A stretch of DNA of 64,000 nucleotides from NCBI RefSeq assembly GCF_020618415.1, contig NZ_CP085345.1, positions 124,001 to 188,000 of the forward strand, in the 5' to 3' direction. Below the pieces are notes generated by a model. It was not told the DNA's origin, searched no databases, and saw only the letters and a list, made by a program, of their open reading frames with translations. Within the stretch, counting starts at the first letter, position 1, and every line of letters starts with the position of its first letter. Shown piece after piece: positions 22,167 to 29,817 of the stretch. The translations under genes were made by a program, and so were the position numbers. Source of the DNA: Cupriavidus sp. MP-37. Lineage in GTDB: Bacteria > Pseudomonadota > Gammaproteobacteria > Burkholderiales > Burkholderiaceae.

Positions 22167-23546
22167 TTACGCCGGCCGCGCGGGCTGTTTCGGCACGCCC
22201 AGCCACATTGCCAGGCCGCTTGCCAGCAGCAGTGCCGCGAGCAGGTAGAGCGCATGGTCCAGGCTGCCGGTGCGGGTCTTGATCTGCCCGATCACCCACG
22301 GGCTGACGATGCCGCTGGTGATGCCGACGCTGCTGATGAAGGCGATCCCGGCGGCGGTGCCGGCGCCGGGCAGGTAGCCCGGCGGCAGCGCCCAGAACAC
22401 CGGCAGCGCGGCAAAGATCAGCACCGCCGCCACCGACAGGATGGCCAGCATCGCGGCCAGCCCCGGCAGCGGCAGCGTCAGCGCCGCCAGCGCCAGGGCG
22501 CCGCCCGCGGTGCACAGCAGGAAATGGCGATGGCGCTCGCCGGTGCGGTCGGAATGCCGCGCGATCACGATCAGTCCGACCGCGCCCACCGCATTCGGCA
22601 CCACCGAATACAGGCTCACCGACATCACGTCGGTCACGCCGAAATCCCGGATCATCAGCGGCATCCAGAAGCTGAGCGCGAGCGAGCCGCAGGTCAGCGA
22701 AAAATAGATAAAGGCGAACAGGTACACGCGCGGGTTGCGCAGCACCTGGCGCAAGGCATGCAGCGAATGGCCGCCGGCCTGCGCGTGCGCGGCGGTGTCG
22801 CGCAGCAGGCAGGCGCGTTCGCGCTCGCTCAGCCAGCTTGCCTGCTGTGGCCCGTCGACCAGCAAACGCGCGGCCGCCAGCCCCAGCAGCACCGCCGGCG
22901 CGCCTTCGATCGCGAACATCCACTTCCAGCCCTGCAGGCCCAGCACGCCGGCCATGTCGCGCATGATCCAGCCGGACACCAGCCCGCCCAGCACGCCCGC
23001 CACCGCCACGCCGGCAAAGAAGATCGCCATCACCGCGGCACGCCGGCGCGCGGGGAACCAGTAGGTCAGGTACAGCACGATGCCGGGGAAGAAGCCGGCC
23101 TCGAACACGCCCAGCAGGAAGCGCAGCGCGTAGAACTGCGTCGGTGTCGACACCGCCATCATCGCCACCGACACGATGCCCCACAGCACCATGATGCGGG
23201 TAAAGGTGCGGCGCGCGCCGAAGCGCGCCAGCAGCATGTTGCTCGGCACCTCGCACAGCACGTAGCCGACGTAGAACACCGCGGCGCCAAGGCCGTACAT
23301 GGCGTCGCTGAAGCCCAGGTCCTGCTTCATCTGCAGCTGCGCAAAACCGATGTTGATGCGGTCCAGGAACGACACCACGTAGCAGACGAACAGGAAGGGA
23401 ATGATGCGCAGCCAGACCTTGCGGTAGAGCGCGTCCTCGTCGCGCGCGGCCAGTGCTGCGGCTGGGGCGGCGGCTGGGGCTGCGGCTGGGTCGGAAGGCG
23501 CCAGGCTGGATAGGGACGAAAGCTCCCCTGAGACCGGATGGCTCAT
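22167..23546 (-). CDS. MFS transporter, anion:cation symporter type
   Basis: 459 residues with the 12-helix pattern of the ACS/phthalate-permease group of the major facilitator superfamily. The first helix is followed by the family signature SFLDRINIGFAQLQMKQDLG. The loop RFGARRTFTRIM matches the MFS loop 2/3 motif, and FWALPPGYLPGAGTAAGIAF is near helix 10. The N-terminal 33 residues are an Ala/Pro repeat tail (AAAPAAAPAAALAA). Members import organic acids such as aromatic carboxylates, tartrate or glucarate with protons. It is the last gene of the minus-strand group DUF2783 / FAD monooxygenase / MBL hydrolase, so it probably imports that pathway's substrate. Confidence 0.88.
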   Translation of the reverse strand: MSHPVSGELSSLSSLAPSDPAAAPAAAPAAALAARDEDALYRKVWLRIIPFLFVCYVVSFLDRINIGFAQLQMKQDLGFSDAMYGLGAAVFYVGYVLCEVPSNMLLARFGARRTFTRIMVLWGIVSVAMMAVSTPTQFYALRFLLGVFEAGFFPGIVLYLTYWFPARRRAAVMAIFFAGVAVAGVLGGLVSGWIMRDMAGVLGLQGWKWMFAIEGAPAVLLGLAAARLLVDGPQQASWLSERERACLLRDTAAHAQAGGHSLHALRQVLRNPRVYLFAFIYFSLTCGSLALSFWMPLMIRDFGVTDVMSVSLYSVVPNAVGAVGLIVIARHSDRTGERHRHFLLCTAGGALALAALTLPLPGLAAMLAILSVAAVLIFAALPVFWALPPGYLPGAGTAAGIAFISSVGITSGIVSPWVIGQIKTRTGSLDHALYLLAALLLASGLAMWLGVPKQPARPA

Positions 23547-23698
23547 CGGTGTTGTCTCCGTGCGAGGGTGGCTGCGGCGGCAGGCAGCCGGGCGGATGCC
23601 GCCAGTGGGCCGCGTCTGGTGCGCGTTGGCCCGGGATGTGTTGCAGAAGGGCGCGCGGCGCAGGCGCGGACCGGCCGCGCTTGCGCCGCGCGCTCCGG

Positions 23699-23929
23699 TC
23701 AGGCCGGCGCGGTATCCGTTTCCGCGCTGGCGATGACGCCCGCGCGCGCTTCGGCCATAGCCGCCAGCAGCACGTCGTGGTCGCCGATATGGTTGGCCAG
23801 CAGCAGGATCAGCTGCGCGTTGGCGGCCTGGCTCTGGGCTTCGTCGAGGTCGCGGTGCATCTCGATCAGCGCTTCGTAGAAGTCGTCGGGCCGCGCCAGG
23901 TTGGACTGGGTGTTGAGGGTATTGGGCAT
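23699..23929 (-). CDS. DUF2783 protein
   Basis: 76-residue helical protein of the DUF2783 family (DDFYEALIEMHRDLDEAQSQ, then LILLLANHIGDHDVLLAAM). DUF2783 genes are usually found next to FAD-dependent aromatic monooxygenases, exactly as here (37 bp after the monooxygenase stop). Because of that association it may be a small partner or stability subunit of the monooxygenase; this is inference. The ribosome site is a GGAG upstream of the ATG. Confidence 0.8.
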   Translation of the reverse strand: MPNTLNTQSNLARPDDFYEALIEMHRDLDEAQSQAANAQLILLLANHIGDHDVLLAAMAEARAGVIASAETDTAPA

Positions 23930-23966
23930 CGCTATCTCCGGTGGTGCTGGGCTGGCGCTCGGGCAA

Positions 23967-25718
23967 TCAGGCGGCCATGCGGCCCGGCTGCGGCGCGCGC
24001 AGCCCGGCGCCGGTGGCGCGCGCCAGCGCGGCGCGGATCGCGGCCGGGTCGGGACGGTGCCAGCGCGCGCACACATGCTGGTCCGGACGGATCAGGTAGC
24101 AGGTGCCGGGCGCGGCGCCGTAGCGTGCCGCCGCCAGGCCTTGGTCGTCGCGCAGCACGGTGGCGTGGCTGCAGGTCATGGGCGGCTGCGCGGCGTCGGT
24201 GACATAGACCAGCCGCAGCGGCGTGCCGGCCTGCTTCAGCGCCGCCAGGTCGGCCAGCGTGCCGGCATCGAGGCCTTCCGGATTGCCGAACACCAGCAAG
24301 GTGAAGTCGCCGCCGAGGTACGACAGCAGCCAGCCCGCGCCGCCCACGCCGGACACCGGCGCATCGCAGCAGACCGCGCCCGGCACCAGCTTGCCGCCGG
24401 CAGCGGGCGCGGCGTCCTCGGTGTTCAGCGGCGAGCCGTGCAGCACCGCCGGTACCGACAGCCTGCCGCTGTTCACCAGGGCGCGCGCGAACGCGTGGCG
24501 CCTGGACAGCGCCAGCACCGCGTCGCGGAACACGCGGCTGGCGGCGCTCTTGGGCGTGATGAAGTCGGTCGAGCGGGTGGAGTTGCGGATGTTCTCGTCG
24601 GCGGCGAATTCGCGCTCGCTGGCGTAGGTGTCCAGCAGCCGGTCGCAGGCATGGCCTTGCAGCACGTAGGCCAGCTTCCACGCCAGGTTCTCGGCGTCCT
24701 GCACGCCGCTGTTGGCACCGCGCGCGCCGAACGGCGAGACCCCGTGCGCGGCGTCGCCGGCGAACAGGATATTGCCGTGGCGGAAGCTGTCCATGCGCTG
24801 GCAGGAGAAGGTGTAGACGCTGACCCACTCCAGCTCGAACTTCACCTCCTTGCCCAGCAGCGCCTGCACCCGCGGAATCACGCGCTCCGGGGATTTCTCC
24901 AGCACCGGGTCGGCGTCCCAGCCCAGCTGGAAGTCGATGCGCCAGACATTGTCCGGCTGCCGATGCAGCAATACCGACTGGTGCGGATGGAAGGGCGGAT
25001 CGAACCAGAACCAGCGCTCGGCCGGGAAATCGGCCTCCATCCTGACGTCGGCAATCAGGAAGCGGTCGCGGAAGGTGCGGCCCTTGCTGTCCAGGCCCAG
25101 CAGCTTGCGCATCGGGCTGCGCGAGCCGTCGGCGGCGACCACGTAGCGCGCGGCCAGCGGGTAGCAGCCGTCGGGGGTCTCGACGCTCAGCACCACGCCG
25201 GCATCGGTGCCGCCGCGGCTTTCCACGCCGACCACCTTGTTGCGCCAGCGGATCTCGATATTGGCCAGCGCCTGTGCGCGCTCCAGCAGGTAGCCTTCCA
25301 GGTAGTACTGCTGCAGGTTGATGAAGGCGGGACGGCGATGGCCGCTCTCGGGCAGCAGGTCGAAGCTGTAGACCTGCTCGTCGCGCAGGAACACCCTGCC
25401 GACATGCCAGCGCACGCCCTTGTCGACCATGCGCTCGCCGCAGCCGAGACGGTCGAAGATATCGAGCGTGCGCTTGGAAAAGCAGATCGCGCGCGACCCG
25501 GTCGACAGCGTGCAGTCGTCATCCACCAGCACCACGCGCACGCCGCGTTGCGCCAGGTCGATGGCGGTGGCCAGCCCGACCGGGCCGGCCCCGACCACGA
25601 CCACCGGATGCACCGCCGCGGGCGCGGCGTCGGCGGATTGGGCGGATTGCCCGGCGCGCTGCTGTTCCGCGCAGGGCTGGTATGCGAACGACAGCCGCTG
25701 GTAGTCGATGCTGCTCAT
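23967..25718 (-). CDS. FAD-dependent monooxygenase, MhpA/PheA type
   Basis: 583-residue flavoprotein aromatic hydroxylase (PF01494-type). Three FAD fingerprints are seen: VVVVGAGPVGLATAIDLAQR (about residues 38-57), the DG motif YVVAADGSRSPMRKLLG, and the GD motif NILFAGDAAHGVSPFGARGA. The C-terminal 150 residues match the thioredoxin-like domain of phenol-hydroxylase and MhpA relatives. It would hydroxylate an aromatic acid with NAD(P)H and O2. The start is the ATG of MSSIDYQ, preceded by GGAGACACAAGC. It lies between the MBL hydrolase and DUF2783 in one operon; the substrate is unknown. Confidence 0.88.
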   Translation of the reverse strand: MSSIDYQRLSFAYQPCAEQQRAGQSAQSADAAPAAVHPVVVVGAGPVGLATAIDLAQRGVRVVLVDDDCTLSTGSRAICFSKRTLDIFDRLGCGERMVDKGVRWHVGRVFLRDEQVYSFDLLPESGHRRPAFINLQQYYLEGYLLERAQALANIEIRWRNKVVGVESRGGTDAGVVLSVETPDGCYPLAARYVVAADGSRSPMRKLLGLDSKGRTFRDRFLIADVRMEADFPAERWFWFDPPFHPHQSVLLHRQPDNVWRIDFQLGWDADPVLEKSPERVIPRVQALLGKEVKFELEWVSVYTFSCQRMDSFRHGNILFAGDAAHGVSPFGARGANSGVQDAENLAWKLAYVLQGHACDRLLDTYASEREFAADENIRNSTRSTDFITPKSAASRVFRDAVLALSRRHAFARALVNSGRLSVPAVLHGSPLNTEDAAPAAGGKLVPGAVCCDAPVSGVGGAGWLLSYLGGDFTLLVFGNPEGLDAGTLADLAALKQAGTPLRLVYVTDAAQPPMTCSHATVLRDDQGLAAARYGAAPGTCYLIRPDQHVCARWHRPDPAAIRAALARATGAGLRAPQPGRMAA

Positions 25719-25777
25719 GCTTGTGTCTCCTCCACCTGAAAAGCTCTGTTGTGCGATGGCTTGTGGGGGTGCCGTCG

Positions 25778-26737
25778 TCAGTCCTGCAGCGCGGCCCACA
25801 TCTCCTTGTCGCGCTGCGCGGTCCAGATGCGCGGATGGCGCATGCCGCTGGCCTCGTCATAGGCGCGCGAGACGTCGAAGGGGAGGCAGTGCTCGTAGAT
25901 GAAGACGTGGCCGAACTTCGGATCCATGGCGCGGCGCGTGTGCGCCATCGCGGCCTTCAGATCGAGCTTTTCCGCCACCGCTTCCTGGCCCGACTTGAAC
26001 AGCGTGGTGACGAAGTCCTTGGTGTAGGCGATGCCCTTTTTCACTTCATCCGGCGTGGTCAGCGCGGGGCCGCGGCCAGGCACCAGCTTCTCGGGGTTCA
26101 GCGCCTGCAGCGCATCGAGCGTGGCCGGCCATTCGGCCAGTTGCGCATCGCCGCAGTAGCAGGCGGCGTCGTACTCGACCAGGTCGCCGGAGAACAGCAC
26201 CTTCTGCTGCGGCAGCCAGACCACGGTGTCGCCCTTGGTGTGGCCCGAGCCCAGGTGGGCGATGCGCACTTCCAGCTGGCCCAGGAACAGGGTGATTTCC
26301 TTCTCGAACACCAGCGTCGGCCAGGTCAGGCCGGGCACGGTCTCGACGCCGGCGAACAGGCGCGGGAAGCGTTCGATCTCGGACTTCATGTCGGCCTCGC
26401 CGCGCTCGACGATCATCTCGTAGGTGCCGCGGCTGGCGATGATCTGCTGCGCGCCCTCGGCAAAGTAGGCCGACGCGCCCAGCACGCGCACGGCGTGGTA
26501 GTGCGACAGCACCACGTACTTGATCGGCTTGTCGGTGATGGTGCGGATGCGTGCGATCAGGTCCTGCGCCATGGCCGGCGTGGCGGTGGTGTCGACGATC
26601 AGCACGCCGTCGTCGCCGATCACCACGCCGGAGTTGGGGTCGCCCTCGGCGGTATAGGCCCACGCGTTGTCGGACAGCTGGGTGAAGGTGATCTGCTTGG
26701 CTTCCAGGTCAGCCTGCGATGCGAATGCCTTGGACAT
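25778..26737 (-). CDS. Metallo-beta-lactamase-fold hydrolase with altered metal motif
   Basis: 319-residue MBL-fold protein. The fold is clear (VLIVDTTATPAMAQDLIARI; SGHTKGDTVVWLPQQKVLFS; SGDLVEYDAACYCGD). The usual HxHxDH is HYHAVR (residues 79-84): His79 and His81 are kept, but Asp and His are replaced by Val83 and Arg84. The second zinc site is therefore probably missing, leaving a single-metal or altered active site. It is the first gene of the operon with the FAD monooxygenase (59 bp gap), so it may open a lactone or thioester made later in the pathway; this is inference. A sigma-70-like promoter lies about 170 bp upstream. Confidence 0.85.
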   Translation of the reverse strand: MSKAFASQADLEAKQITFTQLSDNAWAYTAEGDPNSGVVIGDDGVLIVDTTATPAMAQDLIARIRTITDKPIKYVVLSHYHAVRVLGASAYFAEGAQQIIASRGTYEMIVERGEADMKSEIERFPRLFAGVETVPGLTWPTLVFEKEITLFLGQLEVRIAHLGSGHTKGDTVVWLPQQKVLFSGDLVEYDAACYCGDAQLAEWPATLDALQALNPEKLVPGRGPALTTPDEVKKGIAYTKDFVTTLFKSGQEAVAEKLDLKAAMAHTRRAMDPKFGHVFIYEHCLPFDVSRAYDEASGMRHPRIWTAQRDKEMWAALQD

Positions 26738-26911
26738 GGCGTCTTTTCCTTTTGTGGGAGGGCAAGACGGCACGGACCGCAGTGCATGGTGGTGCACGCG
26801 GCAGGACGCTGGCTGTCTCGCCCCCGTTCGTATGGATTTCCGGATCTCGCACGGCCTGGCCGGCCGTGTCGCGACGGGGTAATGCCATCTTAGGAAAGGT
26901 CGGTGAATTAA

Positions 26912-26940
26912 TCAATAGCGAAATGATTCGTCTATGACAA
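26912..26940 (-). promoter_or_regulatory. Candidate sigma-70 promoter of the MBL-monooxygenase operon
   Basis: On the minus strand TTGTCA and TATTGA are separated by 17 bases inside an AT-rich island (about 26900-26950) that is unusual for this genome. The predicted start near 26905 gives a long leader of about 170 bases. The island lies between the operon and the divergent IclR pair, so IclR binding here is likely. Confidence 0.4.
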
Positions 26941-27051
26941 ATAATTGTGGCGACGACCAGGGGCCGCGCTGATGTCGGGGTAAACCCGCGTACGGCGGGA
27001 TTGGGGAGGCGTTCGATTAATATCCGGCTTTTCCGATCACACAGGACCTCA

Positions 27052-27879
27052 ATGGCCAGACCCAGGGCAGGAGCGGGGGCAAAGCCGTCAGGCGAGCCCC
27101 CGGCGCGCGCCGACAAAGCGCAGCGCGGCATCCAGAGCGTCGAGGTGGGCGCGCGCCTGCTCGCGGCGCTGGCCGCGGCGCGCGTGCCGATGCCGCTGGC
27201 GGCGCTGGCCGAGGCCGCGCAGCTGGCGCCGGCCCAGGCGCATGCCTATCTGGTCAGCCTGGCGCGGCTGGGCCTGATCAAGCGCGACCACCTGTCCGGC
27301 CGCTACGAGCCCGGCCCGCTGTCGCTGCGCCTGGGACTGCTGCACCTGGAGCAGGACGCCGCCTGGCGCGCCGCGCTGCCGCGCGCCGATGCGCTGGCGC
27401 AGGCGCTGGGCTGCAGCGTGGCGATCTGCCTGGCGGGGCCGCAGGGGCCGACCATCGTGCGCTATGTGCCGGCCAGCGCGCCGTTGCACGTCAACCTGCA
27501 CGTGGGCACGGTGATGGCGCTGGCCGCCACCGCCACCGGCCGCGTGTTCTGCGCCTTCCAGCCGCCGGCGCAGTGGCAGCCGTTGTGGCACGCGCAGCAG
27601 CCGGATGCCACCGCGGCGGACCTGGCTGCATTCAACGCCAGGCTGGCGGAGATTCGCGCGCGCGGCATCGAGCGCAGCATCGATGCCCCCAGCCCCGCCG
27701 TCAGCAGCCTCAGCGTGCCGGTGCTCGACGGCGCCGGCGCGTTGCGGCTGGTGCTGACGCTGGTGGGATCGACCGGCGCCATCGATGTCGACTGGCACGG
27801 CGCGGCGGCGCGGGCGCTGCTCGCCGCGGGCGCGGAGATCGGTGCGGCGCTGCGCGAACCGAACGGTGAACAGCCATGA
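27052..27879 (+). CDS. IclR-family transcriptional regulator (first of a pair)
   Basis: 275 residues. The N-terminal winged helix is at about 23-85 (QRGIQSVEVGARLLAALAAA, with recognition region APAQAHAYLVSLARLGLIKR), and a GAF-like IclR effector domain follows (GCSVAICLAGPQGPTIVRYV; LHVGTVMALAATATGRVFCA). I chose the ATG of MARPRAGAG; earlier in-frame codons fall in the AT-rich promoter island. It is transcribed away from the monooxygenase operon and overlaps the second iclR gene by four bases (ATGA). It probably controls the 22-27 kb island. Confidence 0.87.
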   Translation: MARPRAGAGAKPSGEPPARADKAQRGIQSVEVGARLLAALAAARVPMPLAALAEAAQLAPAQAHAYLVSLARLGLIKRDHLSGRYEPGPLSLRLGLLHLEQDAAWRAALPRADALAQALGCSVAICLAGPQGPTIVRYVPASAPLHVNLHVGTVMALAATATGRVFCAFQPPAQWQPLWHAQQPDATAADLAAFNARLAEIRARGIERSIDAPSPAVSSLSVPVLDGAGALRLVLTLVGSTGAIDVDWHGAAARALLAAGAEIGAALREPNGEQP

Positions 27880-28706
27880 GCGGCGCGAACGAAACCCCGC
27901 AGGACCCGGACGGCGGCAAGCCGCAGCGCGGCATCCAGTCGCTTGACAGCACCGGCCAGTTGCTCGGCGCGCTGGTGGCCGCGGGGCGGCCGCTGCCGCT
28001 GCGCGACCTGGCGCTGGCCGCGGGCATGCCGGCGGCCAAGGCATTTCCGCACCTGGTGAGCCTGCAGAAGACCGGACTGCTGGCGCGCGATGCCGCCGGC
28101 AACTACCGGTGCGGACCGCTGGCGCTGGAGCTGGGGCTGATCGCGCTGCAGCGGCTGTCGCCGACGCGCGAGGCCGAACCGGAGGTGATCGAGCTGGCCG
28201 GCACCACGGGCCTGAGCGTGGCCATGGCGGTGCTGGGGCCGCTCGGGCCCACGGTGGTGCGGCTGGAAGAATCGGCGCGGCCGCAGCATGTCAGCCTGCG
28301 CGTGGGCACGGTGCTGTCGCTGGTCCATACCGCGATCGGCCGCACCGTCGCGGCGCACCTGCCGGCCAACGTGCTGGCGGGCCTGCTGCAGAACGATGCG
28401 CTGCGCATGGCGGGCGCCGCCGCCGACAAGGTGCTCGGGCCCGGCGGCAAGCTGGCGCCGGCCTACGCCGCGCGGCTGGCGCAGGTGCGTGCGGCGCGCC
28501 TCGACAATGCGCTGAGCCATCCGGTGCCGGGCATCGACACGCTGGCGGCGCCGGTGTTCGACCACACCGGCAGCCTGGCGCTGGTGATCGCGGTGATGGG
28601 TTCGAGCGGCAGCTTCGACAGCAGCACCGCCGGCGCCACCGCCGCGCTGGTGCGGCAGGCGGCGGCACGGCTGTCGTGGCGCTTCGGCGCCCCCGAGGCT
28701 GGCTGA
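27876..28706 (+). CDS. IclR-family transcriptional regulator (second of a pair)
   Basis: 276 residues, the same architecture as the gene before it: helix-turn-helix (QRGIQSLDSTGQLLGALVAA; MPAAKAFPHLVSLQKTGLLA) and effector domain (GLSVAMAVLGPLGPTVVRLE; LRVGTVLSLVHTAIGRTVAA). The two proteins share many positions, including QRGIQS and HLVSL/YLVSL, so they look like an old tandem duplication. Four-base overlap with the first gene implies coupled translation, and heterodimers or co-occupancy of one operator are possible. It converges with the Bug gene ending at 28724. Confidence 0.87.
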   Translation: MSGANETPQDPDGGKPQRGIQSLDSTGQLLGALVAAGRPLPLRDLALAAGMPAAKAFPHLVSLQKTGLLARDAAGNYRCGPLALELGLIALQRLSPTREAEPEVIELAGTTGLSVAMAVLGPLGPTVVRLEESARPQHVSLRVGTVLSLVHTAIGRTVAAHLPANVLAGLLQNDALRMAGAAADKVLGPGGKLAPAYAARLAQVRAARLDNALSHPVPGIDTLAAPVFDHTGSLALVIAVMGSSGSFDSSTAGATAALVRQAAARLSWRFGAPEAG

Positions 28707-28723
28707 GGCCTCAGGCCTGGCGG

Positions 28724-29704
28724 TCAGTTATCGAGCTTGATCTTGGCGGACTTGATCAGGCTGTCCCACTTCTCGTATTGCGCGCGGATATAGCTGCCGA
28801 ACTGCGCCGGCGTGGCGGGAAAGGGCACCGTGCCCTGGCTGGCCAGCCTGGCGGCCAGTTCGGGCTGCTTCAGCGCGTCGACGATCTCGCCGTTGAGACG
28901 GTCGATCACCGCCTTCGGCGTGCCGGCCGGAGCCGCCACGCCGAACCATGCGGTCAGTTCGTAGCCGGGCACGCCGGCGGCGGCCAGCGTCGGCACGCCG
29001 GGCAGCTGCTCGGACGGCTTCTGCGTGGTCACCGCCAGCGCGCGCACGCGCTTGTCGCGGATATACGGCAGTGCCGTGGAGACGCTGTCGAACATCATGG
29101 TGATGCGCCCGCCGATCAGGTCGGTCATCGACGCCGCGCTGCCCTTGTACGGAATATGCGTGATATCGACACCAGCCAGGTGCGTGAACAGCTCGCCCGC
29201 CAGGTGCGACGACGAGCCGTTGCCGAACGAGCCGTAGGTGAGCTTGGCCGGCTCCTTGCGCGCCAGCGCCAGCAGTTCCGGCACGGTGCGCGCGGGCACG
29301 CTGGGATGCACCACCAGCACGTTGGGCAGGTAAGCCACCGACGCCACCGGCGCGAAGTCCTTGAGCGGATCGTAGCCGGGCTTGTCATACAGGCTCTTGT
29401 TCACCGCCAGCGAGCCGAAGGTGCCGAACAGCAGCGTATAGCCGTCGGCGGGCGCGCGCGCCACCGCAATCGCCGCGAGGTTGCCGCCGGCGCCGGGGCG
29501 GTTGTCGATCACCACCGGCTGGTGCAGCCGCGCCGACAGCGCGTTGCCGATTTCGCGCGCCAGCAGGTCGGTGGCGCCGCCCGGCGGGAACGGCACCACC
29601 AGCCGCACCGGCTTGTCGGGGTAGTCCGCCAGCGCGGTGCCGGCGGCGGTCGCCGCCCATGCAAACAGCAGCCCCGTGGCCGCACGCCTGATCCAACCCT
29701 GCAT
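28724..29704 (-). CDS. Bug-family (TctC-type) periplasmic solute-binding protein
   Basis: 326 residues with a Sec signal peptide (cleavage near ALA, residue 26) followed by the family signature YPDKPVRLVVPFPPGGATDL. Further motifs are VVIDNRPGAGGNLAA and GGRITMMFDSVSTALPYIRD. Bug proteins bind carboxylates or related small molecules in the periplasm for tripartite tricarboxylate transporters. No TctA/TctB membrane genes are near, so this is an orphan receptor, as most are in Cupriavidus and Bordetella. It may serve the adjacent aromatic island or act in sensing. Confidence 0.9.
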   Translation of the reverse strand: MQGWIRRAATGLLFAWAATAAGTALADYPDKPVRLVVPFPPGGATDLLAREIGNALSARLHQPVVIDNRPGAGGNLAAIAVARAPADGYTLLFGTFGSLAVNKSLYDKPGYDPLKDFAPVASVAYLPNVLVVHPSVPARTVPELLALARKEPAKLTYGSFGNGSSSHLAGELFTHLAGVDITHIPYKGSAASMTDLIGGRITMMFDSVSTALPYIRDKRVRALAVTTQKPSEQLPGVPTLAAAGVPGYELTAWFGVAAPAGTPKAVIDRLNGEIVDALKQPELAARLASQGTVPFPATPAQFGSYIRAQYEKWDSLIKSAKIKLDN

Positions 29705-29817
29705 CGCTGTCTCCTTTCCTTGATCTGTTGCGATGGAACGGGCGTCAGTGTGTCGCAGCGGCGGCGCGTGCGGGTTCGGGATTGGCGAAGGTCGGGTTCG
29801 GCCGGATGCAGTGCCGA

